From Epiperipatus broadwayi (lineage: Eukaryota > Onychophora > Udeonychophora > Euonychophora > Peripatidae), in NCBI GenBank assembly GCA_028023455.1, contig JAQFVV010000230.1:1366001-1430000 (forward strand): a stretch of DNA of 64,000 nt, written 5' to 3'. Positions 22,910 through 33,527 of the stretch are shown in pieces (the first letter of the stretch is position 1; each line of letters starts with the position of its first letter). The notes beneath the pieces are model-generated. The model did not search any database, had not been told where the DNA came from, and saw nothing but the letters and a program-made list of their open reading frames with translations. Made by a program: the position numbers and the translations under genes.

Positions 22910-23290
22910 CTTAACAATAAATAAAATGGCAGCAACTTTTTCCATGCAATAGTGCCACCTAGTGCAACCTATAATAATTAATAGATGACAGAACGTTGGT
23001 GCATTTAAATTCCTATCCAGTACATCATAACAGTGATACAATATCCCCAAACAAGTTTTTAGTCTGTGGCTTTTATCAAGCCTTTGGATCCAGTGCAGCC
23101 ATCCCTCTAGCACCTTTATATTACCTTTTTAGTTAATTATAAAGAAATAAGCCCATATTGAAAACACAATAATATTTTCAATCCAAGCTAATTTGCCTGT
23201 AAAGTCGAACATATCTTTGTTCAGTGCCTATATATTTTGGTGTCTTTGCCTTTTTGTATAATCATAGTCACCAACATCCTTTGTCTAGGA
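22910..23290 (-). repeat. Diverged full FB1 unit
   Basis: On the minus strand it carries all unit blocks in the order seen at 30.04-30.48 kb: aaagacaccaaaatatatag, ttggattgaaaatattattg, atggctgcactggatcc, a ruined core (TTGATAA, AAAAC) and ttggggatattg. It continues to ttggtgcaactaggtggcac-like text and gcaatagtgccacc. It shows the family also exists as single old copies. Confidence 0.65.
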
Positions 23291-23329
23291 TTAGCATAAA
23301 ACCATTAATTCATTAGGATGAGAGATTCA

Positions 23330-23460
23330 AAATCTAAAAGTTTCTGGATAAATTCCTAGCTTAGAAAAGACAAAATGTGTAACCGTTTTGTCAGTGCTCG
23401 AACTTCGTATAAAGTCCCAAGCAATAAACCATTCGATTTTTTTTTTTTAATATTGCTATG
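23330..23460 (+). repeat. S2 SINE
   Basis: The tail ttttgtcagtgctcgaactt then cgtataaagtcccaagcaat and aaaccattcg followed by a T run is the clearest S2 tail in the window. The head (agagattcaaaatctaaaag) is diverged. Confidence 0.6.
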
Positions 23461-24369
23461 TTTTATATATATAGCTGGAAGACTTAACATTCTACAAATC
23501 TGCCGTAATCGCTGTATTTCTATACAACAATTTTAATTTACAAAAAAAAAAATTGAAACATAAAATAATTGCTGTCAATAACTAATTATTTTCTAATTGT
23601 GGAACATGTAGACGAAAGTCTGAACATGGTCCATTTAATGAATTAGACAAATCATGAGGGTGAAGAAGTTTCCGAAAACGCAACTCTCCTGGGAGCCTTT
23701 CTTCGTTAGAATCGTAATTTGAAATGACTGAACTTAATAGAGAACAATATACAAGTTTTTACAAATGTTTCATGGTGCCGTTTTGACTTTTAGAGGTTGT
23801 TTCGTGTCAAGTGCAGATGTCACGTTTCATTTTTATCTGTACGAAAGAAATAGAAACAATCAAGAGTTCCTAAGATAGCACGGGCCATAAATAGATGCTC
23901 AACACGAGAAGGCTTCGTTAAGATAACCCTTTGACTACTTAAGGTCGTTTTTAAAATCTTGCGTTTCTTTTTAAGAATTATTTCTTTTTCCCTCTGTTAA
24001 AGAACTAAAAATATATTGTTATATATGGCTGCTTTAAAATGCAGGATTATACATACTTACATCTTGAAAACTATTCCTAGGCAATTTTGTATTATTTGTA
24101 TAACATTAATACATTCAAAAAAGTGTTCAGTGGGTGGTCCTCGGTACTGCCATTTTAATGTGCATTTCACTTTTTTGTTGAATCGTTGTTTTTTTTTAGC
24201 CTACTAATGAGTCGCAGTCGTAATTATTTGCGATTAATTACCAAAAATAACGCGCCTTACTCTAGATATTTATTTACTCATCAATATTTGATGGCTAAAT
24301 GGAATGACCATTAAAAAAACTTGTAAGCCTTTTCGGATATACTCAATTGCCTGGGAAAAAAAGTCAAAA
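23461..24369. other. Possibly unique sequence
   Basis: Less repetitive and slightly richer in G+C than its surroundings, without visible open frames, element ends or splice-bounded coding. It may be host intron or intergenic sequence. Confidence 0.35.
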
Positions 24370-24445
24370 GTTCTGCTCGAATCGAACCCAGATCACTGTC
24401 ATAAAATGAATCCAGTGATCGCTAAATCATAGATCAGTTATTTAT
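24370..24445 (-). repeat. tRNA-like sequence
   Basis: The minus strand reads gatttagcgatcactgg (A-box-like) and gggttcgattcgagc (B box) about 40 bases apart. It is probably a SINE head related to S2; no full cloverleaf. Confidence 0.45.
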
Positions 24446-24572
24446 AGCATAAAATAAAGCAAAAGTTTTATTTTATAAATCAACCACTGAAATTCACTTT
24501 TCATAAAAAAAATGCATTCACTTATAGATTCATTAAGCTCCTTCATGTATGCATAAAAATTTCATATGCCCT

Positions 24573-24655
24573 GTGTAATTTAGTTCTATAGTAGAGTGTT
24601 GGGTTTAAGAGTTAAAGATTGCATTGCTTCTCAGTTAAGTAAAAGGTAAACATTA
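24573..24655 (+). repeat. S2 SINE head
   Basis: gtgtaatttagttctatagt then agagtgttgggtttaagag aligns with the S2 head at 15237. The tail is not recognised downstream. Confidence 0.5.
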
Positions 24656-24734
24656 CCTTTAGCGGACTAAAACATACGCGCTCTGGCAGAATAATTTCGA
24701 ACTTATTTTTCGAAGTTTATTTTCTCCCCCCCCC

Positions 24735-24872
24735 GTAGTTGTAAAGTTGGCACTTTGACAATATCTGTAGTTATAAACTTGGTCCTTTGACAATATCCGT
24801 AGTTGTAAAGTTGGTACTTTGACAAAGTAATTGTACATACGCTATCTAGTAATTGTGCATACGCTATCTGCT
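24735..24872. repeat. Two small tandem repeats (32 bp x3, 22 bp x2)
   Basis: gtagttgtaaagttgg + cactttgacaatatct recurs at 24735, 24767 and 24799. It is followed by taattgtacatacgctatct twice (about 24828 and 24850). A C run (24726-24734) precedes them. The units abut with no spacers. Confidence 0.8.
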
Positions 24873-24999
24873 GTTTGAAATCCATTCAGAGAACTTATGT
24901 GAGAACCGCATTATTTCACGAGAAACGGATTACATTTTGATATAGAAATTTATATCATAGATTTGAAAGTGTAAACTGCTCTTTTGGCTGCCCAACAGA

Positions 25000-25370
25000 A
25001 GAATAATTCAGCTACTTCAGACTACTCAATGAAATAAGGAGAGATGTATGCAAGGAATAACAAAAAGAGATTGAAAATGAAATTCATGGATGAGAGAACA
25101 ACTGACATCATTGAAACTAGAGAACAACTGACATCATTGAAACTAAAATGGATCTGGGCTGGGTACATTGCTAAAAAAGATGATAATAGATTGACAGTTG
25201 AATTCTTAAAATGGTTTTCAAGAAATTAAAAGACCTAGAAAGAGACTACATGTGAAATAAATGGATCAAGGTGTGATGTGGAGATGAAAAGCTAGAGATT
25301 AGAGAAACTGAACTAAAATTGGAGAGATCATCATTCTGCAGTAAACTGATAATCATTGAAAATGATAGCA
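25000..25370 (+). pseudogene. RTE LINE relic, C-terminal end
   Basis: Frame pieces encode KLKWIWAGYIAKKDDNRLTV, the RTE C-terminal motif, preceded by a 24-26 bp tandem repeat of the codons for TTDIIETRE / LTSLKLK. The KRPRKR stretch follows out of frame (agacctagaaagagactac). The 3' terminus ggagagatcatcattctgcag is present. Confidence 0.75.
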
Positions 25371-26174
25371 AATTTTAGTTTTGTTTCCTCATCCCATTTG
25401 AAGATCCACAACAATGTGTTCTTGCATGCAGCAAGTTTCAGTCTCATTTCTATCTCCACCCAATGCATAATTGTCAAGTATTTTTATACATTTTACTATG
25501 AATCTCATAATATAAATTGTTTAAAACCATGTGTGCTTCTATTGAAAGTGCTTTAAAAATCCCTATATTTATGTATTATAGTTCTATGAATGAACATACA
25601 TCATATGCAGGTTTAACTTGTTCAGCAACCAAAGCTATGCTATGTAAATGTCAGCCTGCTCCTATTATAATATATATCTCATTAATTAAACATTTCTTTT
25701 AGCACAGAAGTACTCATATCTTATACACCATGGCTATAATGTTGAAAAATAATATGACTTATTAATGTAAAGTGATTTAAATAAATTTGAAGAAGTCAGC
25801 TGCAATCACAGTGCAAAATATTTTTAACCATGGATGGATGTTATATTACGTGAAAAATTGACAAATCACTCTTCAGAATGCAAGCATCTTGAGAATAATT
25901 TCTATATCAACTAGCTGCCTTAGAATAAACATTCATGCAAGTACAATAATTGCTTAGCTTATATTAATCCTGTAGTGTTGTCATTGATATATGATTATTA
26001 ATCAGGTGGCCATTTTATATTTGCACTGATTGTTGGCAAGTGCACCAATATGGGCAAATAAGATTATTCCCAAAATGCAGGAGTATGTTTATTGCAACAC
26101 CATTTGGGTTGCCTAGTAAAAATGTACTGCCCATAATTAATGGAATTGACATCTTTTCACATTTATTTACACTT
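25371..26174. other. No recognised feature
   Basis: Small frames without similarity. Confidence 0.4.
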
Positions 26175-26300
26175 AGTTTAATTAATATATTATTAAGTCA
26201 TCTATGCACTTTATTACTGTTTCACAGTGCTTTAATAACCACCCTCTTTGACAGTTTCGATTGCCCCAGCAATCTTCTTCAGAAGTACATAATACAAATA
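26175..26300 (-). repeat. FB2 half element
   Basis: Matches one arm of the palindrome at 38280-38544: atgcactttattactg, cagtgctttaataaccacc, ctctttgacagtttcg and attgccccagcaatcttc in order. The second arm is missing. It lies 1.2 kb beyond the 3' side of the Penelope-like relic. Confidence 0.7.
26246..26287 (-). ncRNA. Hammerhead-like core in FB2 half element
   Basis: Minus strand: CTGAAGA (26282-26276, fits CUGANGA), one unpaired A, six-pair stem II GATTGC-TGGG-GCAATC, GAAA (26258), CTGT and C17 (26250). The core and stem II are complete. Stem I is only two pairs and stem III is minimal, so activity as it stands is doubtful. Confidence 0.5.
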
Positions 26301-26699
26301 TCTGAAGTAAATATACATGAACATATAATTTATAGTCTATATGAATATCTTATAATCATCATTTATTTATTACCTTTTAAATATTATTATATATTATATA
26401 TTTTTTACCCTTTTTTTACATTCTATATTTATCAATTAAAATTAAAATCTCCTATATTCATATATATTCTATTTTTATTTTTCTCTTATTACTCTTTTAA
26501 ATATTTAACTCTAACTTAGTATCTTTTATACTTTATATTATTATCATTCATTTTATTAACAATCAATATTTATAATTTGTTCATTCAATAATTTATAATT
26601 TAAACATATTTTTATCCACCTTTCATTTATATCTCCAAACCTCAACTGCTAAATTCACATTTTAAAATTTACAGTTATACTTTTAGCAGCTCCCTCTTT
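26301..26699. other. Low-complexity A+T-rich sequence
   Basis: The 159-codon open frame covering 26040-26519 runs through this DNA. Its product is almost all Ile, Leu, Tyr, Phe and Ser, with no recognisable domain; the frame is open because of base composition. Confidence 0.5.
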
Positions 26700-26945
26700 A
26701 AATTTTGATGTGATGTGTTGAAATGCACTGTAATTTCTTCTTATATGGAGTCAGGAATCTCTCAGCAACTATGCCCCAAGAAACATGTTAGCCACTTTAA
26801 CTTCCCTTTCCATTACACCACTCCAAGGTTTCCCCATATTCTTCTCTATTCTGTTCCATTTCATTTTCACAACATAATCTTTGTCAACTCTATGGCCTTT
26901 ATATCTAAAACTTCCTTATTTTTTCCCAAACCCAATATAAAATAT
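26700..26945 (-). pseudogene. Z-family LINE 3' tail
   Basis: Minus-strand text gccactttaacttccctttc, cccatattcttctctattctg and ctttgtcaactctatggcc matches the end of the Z-family ORF and its 3' untranslated region in 17690-17880. It ends at gatgtgatgtgtt near 26712. 5'-truncated, no frame. Confidence 0.75.
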
Positions 26946-26989
26946 AAATTTATTATTGCTACTATTGTTACATGTTGATTAGTAGGGTG

Positions 26990-27409
26990 TTAGAAAGGGG
27001 GGGGGTAATTTTTTGTTTCAATGGTTGTGTATCTGTATTGAAGATCTTGAGTGTGTTTTGTTGCTTGTTGTGTTGGTATTTTCCTAGAGTGTCTTATGTT
27101 ATGAGTTGAATTTGAAGCTTTAGGTCCTAAGCAGTTGTGGTATAGTGAATAAGTTCCATGTGTCTTCATACTGGGCTTTTGAAGCGAGGCTTTCATTCTT
27201 TTCTTCATTTTGATTAGTTTTTGTATGAAATAAGTGTCCTCATTCAGGTGCCACGTTATGAAAATTTCTATGCACCTAACTGTCCAAATAGTGTATGTTA
27301 AGAATATCGAGAGTCTAATCACTGCTATTGCATTAAAAAGCAAAAAATTAAATTTCTTCAGTTTCAACAAATAAATGGCCAACTTTCCATAATTTGTGAA
27401 TACTAACAC
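26990..27409 (-). pseudogene. LINE ORF C-terminal relic (X family)
   Basis: Minus-strand frame with a hydrophobic stretch IRLSIFLTYTIWTVRCIEIF that resembles IIKLAIFFSYAVWIIRC at 49500-49910, a segment placed after the zf-RVT motif. The distal part (GTYSLYHNCLGPKASNST) is not recognised. It abuts the Penelope-like relic, so part of this frame could instead be that element's 3' region. Confidence 0.45.
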
Positions 27410-27451
27410 AATTACACTTTTTCCAACACATTATATGCACTATTTATAAAA

Positions 27452-27835
27452 TTATAATTCCTTAATTTTTCTTTTCTTCAAATCATTTTCCAAATGCAAA
27501 ACAAAAACTCTATCAAAGCAGAATTCTCCATTACAAATCACTGCATGTTCTGAAAAAACAGATTTATACCTATCTGCAGAACAACACAACTTATTATATA
27601 ATAATTTATGCTCCCTAATCCTCTTTTTCAATGCACCTTTAGTCTCCCCGATATAACTATATCCACAATGACATACCACTTTATATATAATATTACATTT
27701 GTTGATTTTATCAATACAATCTTTTCCATTAATAACTAATCTTCCACTATTTTCACCCACTTTAAATGCAACATTAAAATCAGCAGATATCAATGATGTA
27801 ATCTTGCTACACACAATATCATTTCCATAAGGCAA
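27452..27835 (-). pseudogene. Penelope-like element, GIY-YIG endonuclease domain
   Basis: The 127-residue minus-strand frame holds CNIIYKVVCHCGYSYIGETK then GALKKRIREHK. IY and YIG lie 11 residues apart, followed by the R and E region of the GIY-YIG nuclease fold. A Cys/His set (CNII, CHC, HAVIC) precedes and follows it. In Penelope-like elements this domain nicks the target so the reverse transcriptase can prime. The frame ends with a basic tail (LKKRKIKEL) and stop, the natural C-terminus. It is separated from the RT frame by at least one frameshift between 27835 and 27947. Confidence 0.9.
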
Positions 27836-27946
27836 TGCTATCTACCTTTTCTTCTTCATATTATATCTTCTTCATCTATTTCTAAACCTATATAATGCAC
27901 ATAAAATATGTTTTCTACTATATCCCACTTCCAATAAATCATTAAC

Positions 27947-28695
27947 CTATCTTTCAATATTAGTCATTTTATCACTCTGAAATTTACACAAAATGTCATT
28001 TCTAAAAAGAAATGTTCTGAAACAAGCTAGTTTATAGGTAAGTGGAACATTTGAATTTGGATGCACAACTCCTTTAATTGATAATGTTTTCAATACCATT
28101 TTATTATCTTCTCTCCATAAAATTAGATCCAAATATTTTATACTATTTTCACTACCTTCAGAAGTAATAGTCCATGTCAATCCATCAATATAATTTAATT
28201 TAATAAACAGTTTTTGCACTATCATATTTGCTCCAACAATAAGTGCATCATCCACATACCTAAAATAACTTTTAACACCTATCAAGAAATATTCTTTTAA
28301 AATCTTCTCTTCATAATATGATAACATATAACTATGTATAATTGCTGAACCAGGCAAACACATAGGCCAACCTTCGTCCATCATATACAACTGATCTTCA
28401 AATGTAGCCATCAAATTCTGATCAATAAATAATAATAAATTCTTCACAAATGTACAATAAAATTTACACCTTTTTCATGTAAAAATTGATCAATAATATT
28501 AATAGATTCCTTTCTTTTTATTGAACCATATAATTCTGCAACATCTAATGAAAATAATTCATTATCATCATCCAAAACAATATGATCAATCTTTTTAACT
28601 AAATCAAATGAAGATCCAATTGTAAAATCACCAAAACCCAATTCATCTTGCAAAAACATTCCAACAAAAACTGCTGCATGATAATAATACACCAT
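27947..28695 (-). pseudogene. Penelope-like element, reverse transcriptase
   Basis: Two minus-strand frames. 28695-28444 has ELFSLDVAELYGSIKRKESI, the region with the first catalytic Asp, and ELGFGDFTIG upstream. 28447-27947 has the palm motif YFRYVDDALIV, preceded by GWPMCLPGSAIIHSYMLSYY and followed by KYLDLILWREDNKM. RYVDD, the following SIKYLDL string and the downstream GIY-YIG domain are diagnostic of Penelope-like elements. The N-terminal finger domains are missing at the AT-rich end at 28700, so the copy is truncated, and a frameshift separates the two frames. Active-site residues are kept, suggesting a fairly young insertion. Confidence 0.9.
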
Positions 28696-28699
28696 AATA

Positions 28700-29398
28700 A
28701 TATATCATATATATATATTATTATAATATATAGTGCAGTTATATACAGTCAACAATTTTTTAAAATAATTTTTATTATATTAACTAAACTAATAATGAAT
28801 GCCTTGCATATACTTGTCTGAATATATTGCCTAGTTCTGATATCACACATTTTGCTAACAGTAATTAAAAGCTAGCAGAAATGGTCATAAATTGATCTAA
28901 CATTATACAGTAGTGACATCTATCTTTCTTTAAAATTATCTGGCAGGTTAATATTCAGTAAGGAAAGATAAAAGTTACCACTATCTAATGCAGAGAATAA
29001 GCAAAAGAAGTCATGCAACACAATCTGGGGAAAACTATTCTGTGAAAAGGTCAATGTCAAAAGTGCTTGGTATAATCTATAACTAGTCCATTATCTAAAT
29101 TGATATGTTGTGTAATTAGTTCTGAAAAAAGAACAAATTGAAGGAAAAAATCTTGAGGAAAAGAGTTTTGAGAGAATTGTCTGCTATTTGCTATATAATC
29201 TAAAAATCAGTAATGTGGCCATTTGATTTTGTTTCATTAGTTATTTGATTTTCTTCAAGTTAATTGGAGAAAAGACCTAATGTAACAAAATTTTCATCTC
29301 AAACACAGAATGTTGTTGAATTTGAGTAAATAAATTTTTAATAGATTAGATTTATTCTTAACTAATAACACTTTTGAATTTAGAAAAGGTAGAAACAC
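28700..29398. other. No recognised feature
   Basis: Lies upstream of the Penelope-like relic on its coding strand. No hammerhead motif or long repeat identified. Confidence 0.4.
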
Positions 29399-29859
29399 AT
29401 TGAACATCACATGACCACCATTTCTTATGCTTGCTCGTAACTGCTATTAAAACAGACAAAACTCTCCATACAGTAGTGCCATTCAGTGCAAGCCAGAGTA
29501 ATCAATGAATGCCAGAAGATTTAAGCATAAAATCCCTATCTAGTGCTGATCTGAAAGCACTGCACCTAGATATTAGGATCTAATGCAACCCTCCAGCAGC
29601 CACCTTTTATCTCTACTTAACTATAAAACTATGAGTCTAAAATTGAAAACACAATATTTTTCAATCCAAGCTCATTAGCTTATATAGTCATATAGGTCTA
29701 AACTGGCTTGCACTGAGTGGCCCTATTGTATGGAGAGTTTTGCCTGTTTTAATAAGTTATGAGCAAACATAACAAATGGTGATCATGTGATGTTTAGTGG
29801 TTTAATACCAATTCTGCCTAATAGGATAATGGTGGCTATGGTTATTAAAGAACCAAAGC

Positions 29860-29892
29860 TTCTCACTGACGATTAGTCTGAGGATATTGGAT
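29860..29892 (+). ncRNA. Hammerhead remnant with helix II deleted
   Basis: ctcactgacga is joined directly to ttagtctgaggatattgg; stem II and GAAA are missing. Inactive. Confidence 0.5.
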
Positions 29893-30281
29893 GAGTAGGC
29901 ACTAGATGGGGATTTTATGCACAAGCCTTCTAGCATCCATTGATTACTCTGGCTTGCACTGAGTGGCAATACTGTATGGAGAGTTTTGCCATAGGCAAGC
30001 ATAAAAAATGGTGATCATGTTATGTTTATTGGCTTAAAACCAATCCTGCCTATTGGATAGTGGTGACTATGGTTATTAAAGAACCAAAGACACCAAAATG
30101 TATGGGTACTGAATGGAGTTTAGACCTATATGACTATATAAGCTAATGAGCTGGGATTCAAAATATTATTGTGTTTTCAAATTAAGACTCGTAGTTTTGT
30201 AGTTAAGTAGAGATAAAAGGTGGCTGCTGAAGGGTTGCACTAGATTCTAAGATCTAGGTGCAGTGCTCTCAGATCTGAGGC

Positions 30282-30322
30282 TCCTCACTGATGAAGGCCA
30301 TAAGCCAGAAACTAGTCTGGGA
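30282..30322 (+). ncRNA. Hammerhead-like core in tandem array
   Basis: TCCTCA, CTGATGA (30288-30294), stem II GGC-CATAA-GCC with an A-A closing mismatch, GAAA (30308), AC-TA-GT stem III, C17 at 30317, TGGG. Stem I has four pairs including a G-U. All core residues are present. In a transcript of the array, cleavage here and in an equivalent intact unit would release a ~440-nt monomer. Confidence 0.6.
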
Positions 30323-30738
30323 TATTGGATGAGTAGGCAATAGATAGAGATTTTATGCAAAAGCCTTTTGGCTTTCATTGATTACTCTGGCTTGTACTGA
30401 GTGGCAATACTGTATGGAGAGTTTTGCCTGTTTGAATAACAGTTATAAGCAAGCATATGAAATGGTGATAATGTGATGTTTATTGTCTTAAAACCAATTT
30501 TGCCTAATAGAATAGTGATGGCTATGGTTATTAAAGAACCAAAGACACCAAGATGTATGGGTATTGAACTGAGTTCAGATCTATCTGACTATATAAGCTA
30601 ATGAGCTTGGATTGAAAATATTGTTGTGTTTTCAATTTAAGACTCATAGTTGTGTAGTTAAGTAGAGATAAAAGGTGGCTGCTGGGGGGGTGCATTGGAT
30701 CCTAAGACCTAGGTGCAGTGCTCTCAGATCCAAGGCTC

Positions 30739-30783
30739 CTCATTGATGAAGGCCATGAGCCAGAAACTAGTTGGGATATTGGA
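30739..30783 (+). ncRNA. Mutated hammerhead core in tandem array
   Basis: TTGATGA replaces CTGATGA and the cleavage-site C17 is lost (GAAACTAGTTGGG). Stem II (GGC-CATGA-GCC) is kept. Predicted inactive. Confidence 0.5.
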
Positions 30784-30884
30784 TGAGTTAGGCACTAGAT
30801 GGGGATTTTATGCACAAGCCTTCTGGTATCCATTGAGTACTCTGGCTTGCACTGAGTGGCATTACTGTACGGAGAGATCTGCCT

Positions 30885-31175
30885 GTTTTAAAAGATAGAG
30901 AAACAATTAAATGGTTGAGAACTATTGCTGAGAAATATTGGAGAGAGAAAAGATTAATATTTTGTTTCATATATGAACTGTTTGTTATTCAGGAATTAAT
31001 AAAAAGTATGAGTACTAAAAATATTAAAGATATGGATTGGGAAAAGTTCGTTGAAAAAGTAGAATCATAGGAAAGATTGAGATTTATTGAAAAATATATA
31101 TATTTAAATATACTGAAATGTAAACTTTGCAATAAAGATACAAAGGAAAAAGATATGCTGTTTTTAAAAAAAAAA
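30885..31175 (+). pseudogene. LINE ORF fragment with zf-RVT-like end
   Basis: Reading through, one gets ETIKWLRTIAEKYWREKRLI, a stop-interrupted middle and LNILKCKLCNKDTKEKDMLF, where CKLC is the start of a zinc-binding RT motif. It is cut off before the second half of that motif by a poly-A. Family not resolved; it differs from Z and X. Confidence 0.45.
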
Positions 31176-31264
31176 ATAGGGAGAAAGTGATTGGTTCATC
31201 ATATTACAGTCATACTTGAATCTTTGCAACTAGTGCGCTGACATTCATCTCAGCAATCTAGATT

Positions 31265-31365
31265 GACTTTTGCCAGCTAATTAAAATTTGCTAGATACCT
31301 ATTTGCCAACCACTTTTGGATGACTATACAGGTTTGCTATGGATTGATTAAAAAAAAAGTCTGAG
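31265..31365 (+). repeat. Dispersed repeat S5
   Basis: gctagatacctatttgccaa, ccacttttggatgactatac and aggtttgctatggatt also occur, diverged, at 43305-43420 and 50480-50570. No coding; possibly a SINE tail. Confidence 0.45.
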
Positions 31366-31401
31366 CTTTTTATAATAAGTTAAGGTAAAAGATGAGAGTT
31401 G

Positions 31402-31454
31402 TTTTTTTTTTGTAAGTGTCATAGGATCATACCTCTCGACCACCAACGCAAGAC
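31402..31454 (-). repeat. S1 SINE with internal deletion
   Basis: Only 53 bp remain: T run, gtgtcataggatc, then cctctcgaccaccaacgcaagac. The 16-bp flank taaaagatgagagttg at 31386-31401 and 31455-31470 is identical, so this is a discrete insertion, either an already deleted SINE or one that lost its middle later. Confidence 0.75.
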
Positions 31455-31479
31455 TAAAAGATGAGAGTTGGTGCAGCTT

Positions 31480-32640
31480 TGTAAGAAATGAGGATCATAA
31501 ACTTCCACGAAACGTTTACTTTTGATATAAAAATTTTGATTTTAAATCTACTATTTTTTCTACGGAAATAATAGGAGACTTTTTTCTTTTATGAACTGTA
31601 TACAATCTTGGATTTTTTTCAATTTTCTTTTTTTTTTTTTTTTAGAATAAAAACACACACAAACACGAATATACACCGTTTACAATGCAATATAGCGTGT
31701 GTTTAACCATAAACGTATGTGAAATGCATATATATGTATGTAATAAAAACCTAACAAACTAATCATAATTTTAAGTAAACTAATTAAATTAAAATCATTT
31801 TTCAATTGACCTCTATGTTTTATCTAACTTGGTATATTATCTGTAATCAAATTAGTATCGATTATTTGTTGACTATAATCCTATGGTATCAAATATCAGT
31901 ACGATCTGCTAATTATATTCTTATAATATCCACCTGGTGAAAAGTGGATGAATATTTTGTTTAGCTGTCAACTTTAACTTCCATTAGGTTCTTTGACTCC
32001 GATTTGGATGAAAAGGAAAATTCTTCACAAGTACATGATTAGCTTATAGTCTGTTGGGATCTGTGTTAGACAATAGCTTTTGGGTGGCCGAGGCTATATA
32101 ATAACTCACTATTGTCATTTTCGTGAAGCACATCAATGATACTTGATAGACTGTCTTTATTATGAACTCTTCAGTTTAAACTGGTCACGTGATCTGCAGT
32201 AACATCTGTCACCTAAAGGAGGTAAATGGAACAGAAGAAAAATACATTTTATGGATTATTTCTTCCGATTTATATCCATAGTTATTTTTAAAAATTTGTA
32301 TCCTCCACTGATCCAATTCAGAATGAACTCTTAATTCATTTATTTTTAAACTCTTAAGTTTTGATTTATGGCCTTCGAACTTTTAATGTATTAATATTCA
32401 TTGCATAGAATTATTCCATTATTATTATTATTTCTTTTTTTTTTTCAAATATATGGAATAAAATTACTTTACACAAATAAGAAAGTTAAGTTAAAAAACA
32501 TTTATGTGCACACATATTTTAAATATATTCGGAAACAACAAATATAACAATATCCATCTAAAGCTCAAGCCTTCAAACCCATTTTGTAAGACTTATAAAA
32601 TATTTATAATATATTTAAAAATTAATAAAGTGCACGTTAA
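31480..32640. other. No recognised feature
   Basis: T run at 31629-31644. No coding or element structure recognised. Confidence 0.4.
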
Positions 32641-32644
32641 AACA

Positions 32645-32770
32645 ATAATTTAATGATTAGCTGCTCAGGGAATTATGTGATGTTCAAGCACGAGAGGCAA
32701 TATAGGTTGAGCTTTGATTCAAGAACCTTTTGCTCTCAGATTTATACTCCTATTACTGCACCAATCTGCA
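32645..32770 (-). repeat. S2 SINE
   Basis: The minus strand reads ttggtgcagtaataggagt, then aaggttcttgaatcaaagct (B-box position) and ctcgtgcttgaacatcaca, ccctgagcagctaatcatt. Head, B box and tail follow the S2 order. Confidence 0.6.
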
Positions 32771-33267
32771 TAAGTCGTGTTGTATGTTTATTTTTATATA
32801 AAAAATATGACTGAAACATAAGCTTTTTTTATTATTATAAACGTATATTTGCACTCACTTTTCTGAATATTATCAGACCAAACTAAGTCCAGTTTTATCT
32901 TAGTTCTCACACCTCAAGACTCATATGTTATAAAAAAACTTTATTCATCAAAGCCACCATAAATTACTAAAATAAAAATTAATTCTGAGAAAAAAATTAA
33001 AATCAAATTGTTTTTGTAGATATTAGATATGCAAAAAATTATATGTTCCCCCCCATCCCTTCTCCAAACACTGAGGGCAGACCTGTTTTTTTTATAATAT
33101 TTCCATAATTAAAATATCTGCCATAATAAAATCTAATTCCTTCAATTAGCAAGATCTGAGGACTGACCACCGAACCCTTCAGTGTTATATCTTGATATGA
33201 GTAAGAGAATGTGTTAAGACTTCACTTGTTTTCTTTTTATAATATAATATTATTAGTACTAAATAAA
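32771..33267. other. No recognised feature
   Basis: A+T-rich; C run near 33048. Nothing else seen. Confidence 0.4.
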
Positions 33268-33527
33268 TATAATAATCAAAATATTCTAGAATAAATACTA
33301 AAAAATTCAAATGTCTATATTAAAGTATAAATTAAATCTTTGTTATAGCAAAATGCCATAACCTGTTTATAGCAAAGATTTTATTTGTATAGGCATTTGA
33401 ATTTTTTAGTACGCTACTGAAGATGGTGGGAAATGCCATAAGCTGGTTATAGCAAAGATTTTATTTGTATTTTATATAGGCATATGAAATTTTTTAATAT
33501 TTATTCTAGAATATTTTGATTACTAGT
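33268..33527. repeat. Foldback with ~90-bp arms (FB8)
   Basis: aatcaaaatattctagaata at 33272 pairs with tattctagaatattttgatt near 33501, and tttgttatagcaaaatgcc pairs with the interior ggttatagcaaag. One arm is partly duplicated: ggtttatagcaaagatttta-like text occurs at 33367 and 33440. The centre contains ctactgaagatggtgggaaat, possibly a worn CUGANGA..GAAA core, but no helices close, so I do not call a ribozyme. Confidence 0.65.

Larger units (their letters stand above)
29399..30885 (+). repeat. FB1 tandem array, ~440-bp unit
   Basis: It starts with one inverted unit (29399-29700) whose core is deleted. Direct units follow: the landmark ggcttgcactgagtggc occurs at 29705, 29951, 30389 and 30844. 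Spacing of complete units is 438 and 455 bp; the 246-bp interval reflects a deletion. Unit order: ccaattctgcctaatagaat, agaaccaaagacacc, ttggattgaaaatattgttg, aaaggtggctgctg, the hammerhead-like core, attggatgagtaggcac, the landmark, gagagttttgcctg and gtgatgtttattggctt. A possible degenerate target duplication is aaaaggtag (29384) / aaaagatag (30890). Confidence 0.85.

Noticed and set aside
23461-24369. Possible host exon in a less repetitive stretch
   Set aside because: No open frame with domain similarity and no splice-bounded coding seen.
24735-24872. CRISPR-like repeated units
   Set aside because: Units are contiguous without spacers and the window is animal DNA; these are tandem repeats.
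26040-26519. 159-codon open frame
   Set aside because: Product is low-complexity Ile/Leu/Tyr/Phe-rich, overlaps the FB2 half element, and has no domain or splice context.
33395-33450. Hammerhead in FB8 (CTGAAGA ... GAAAT)
   Set aside because: No convincing stem I or stem II can be drawn around the two strings.
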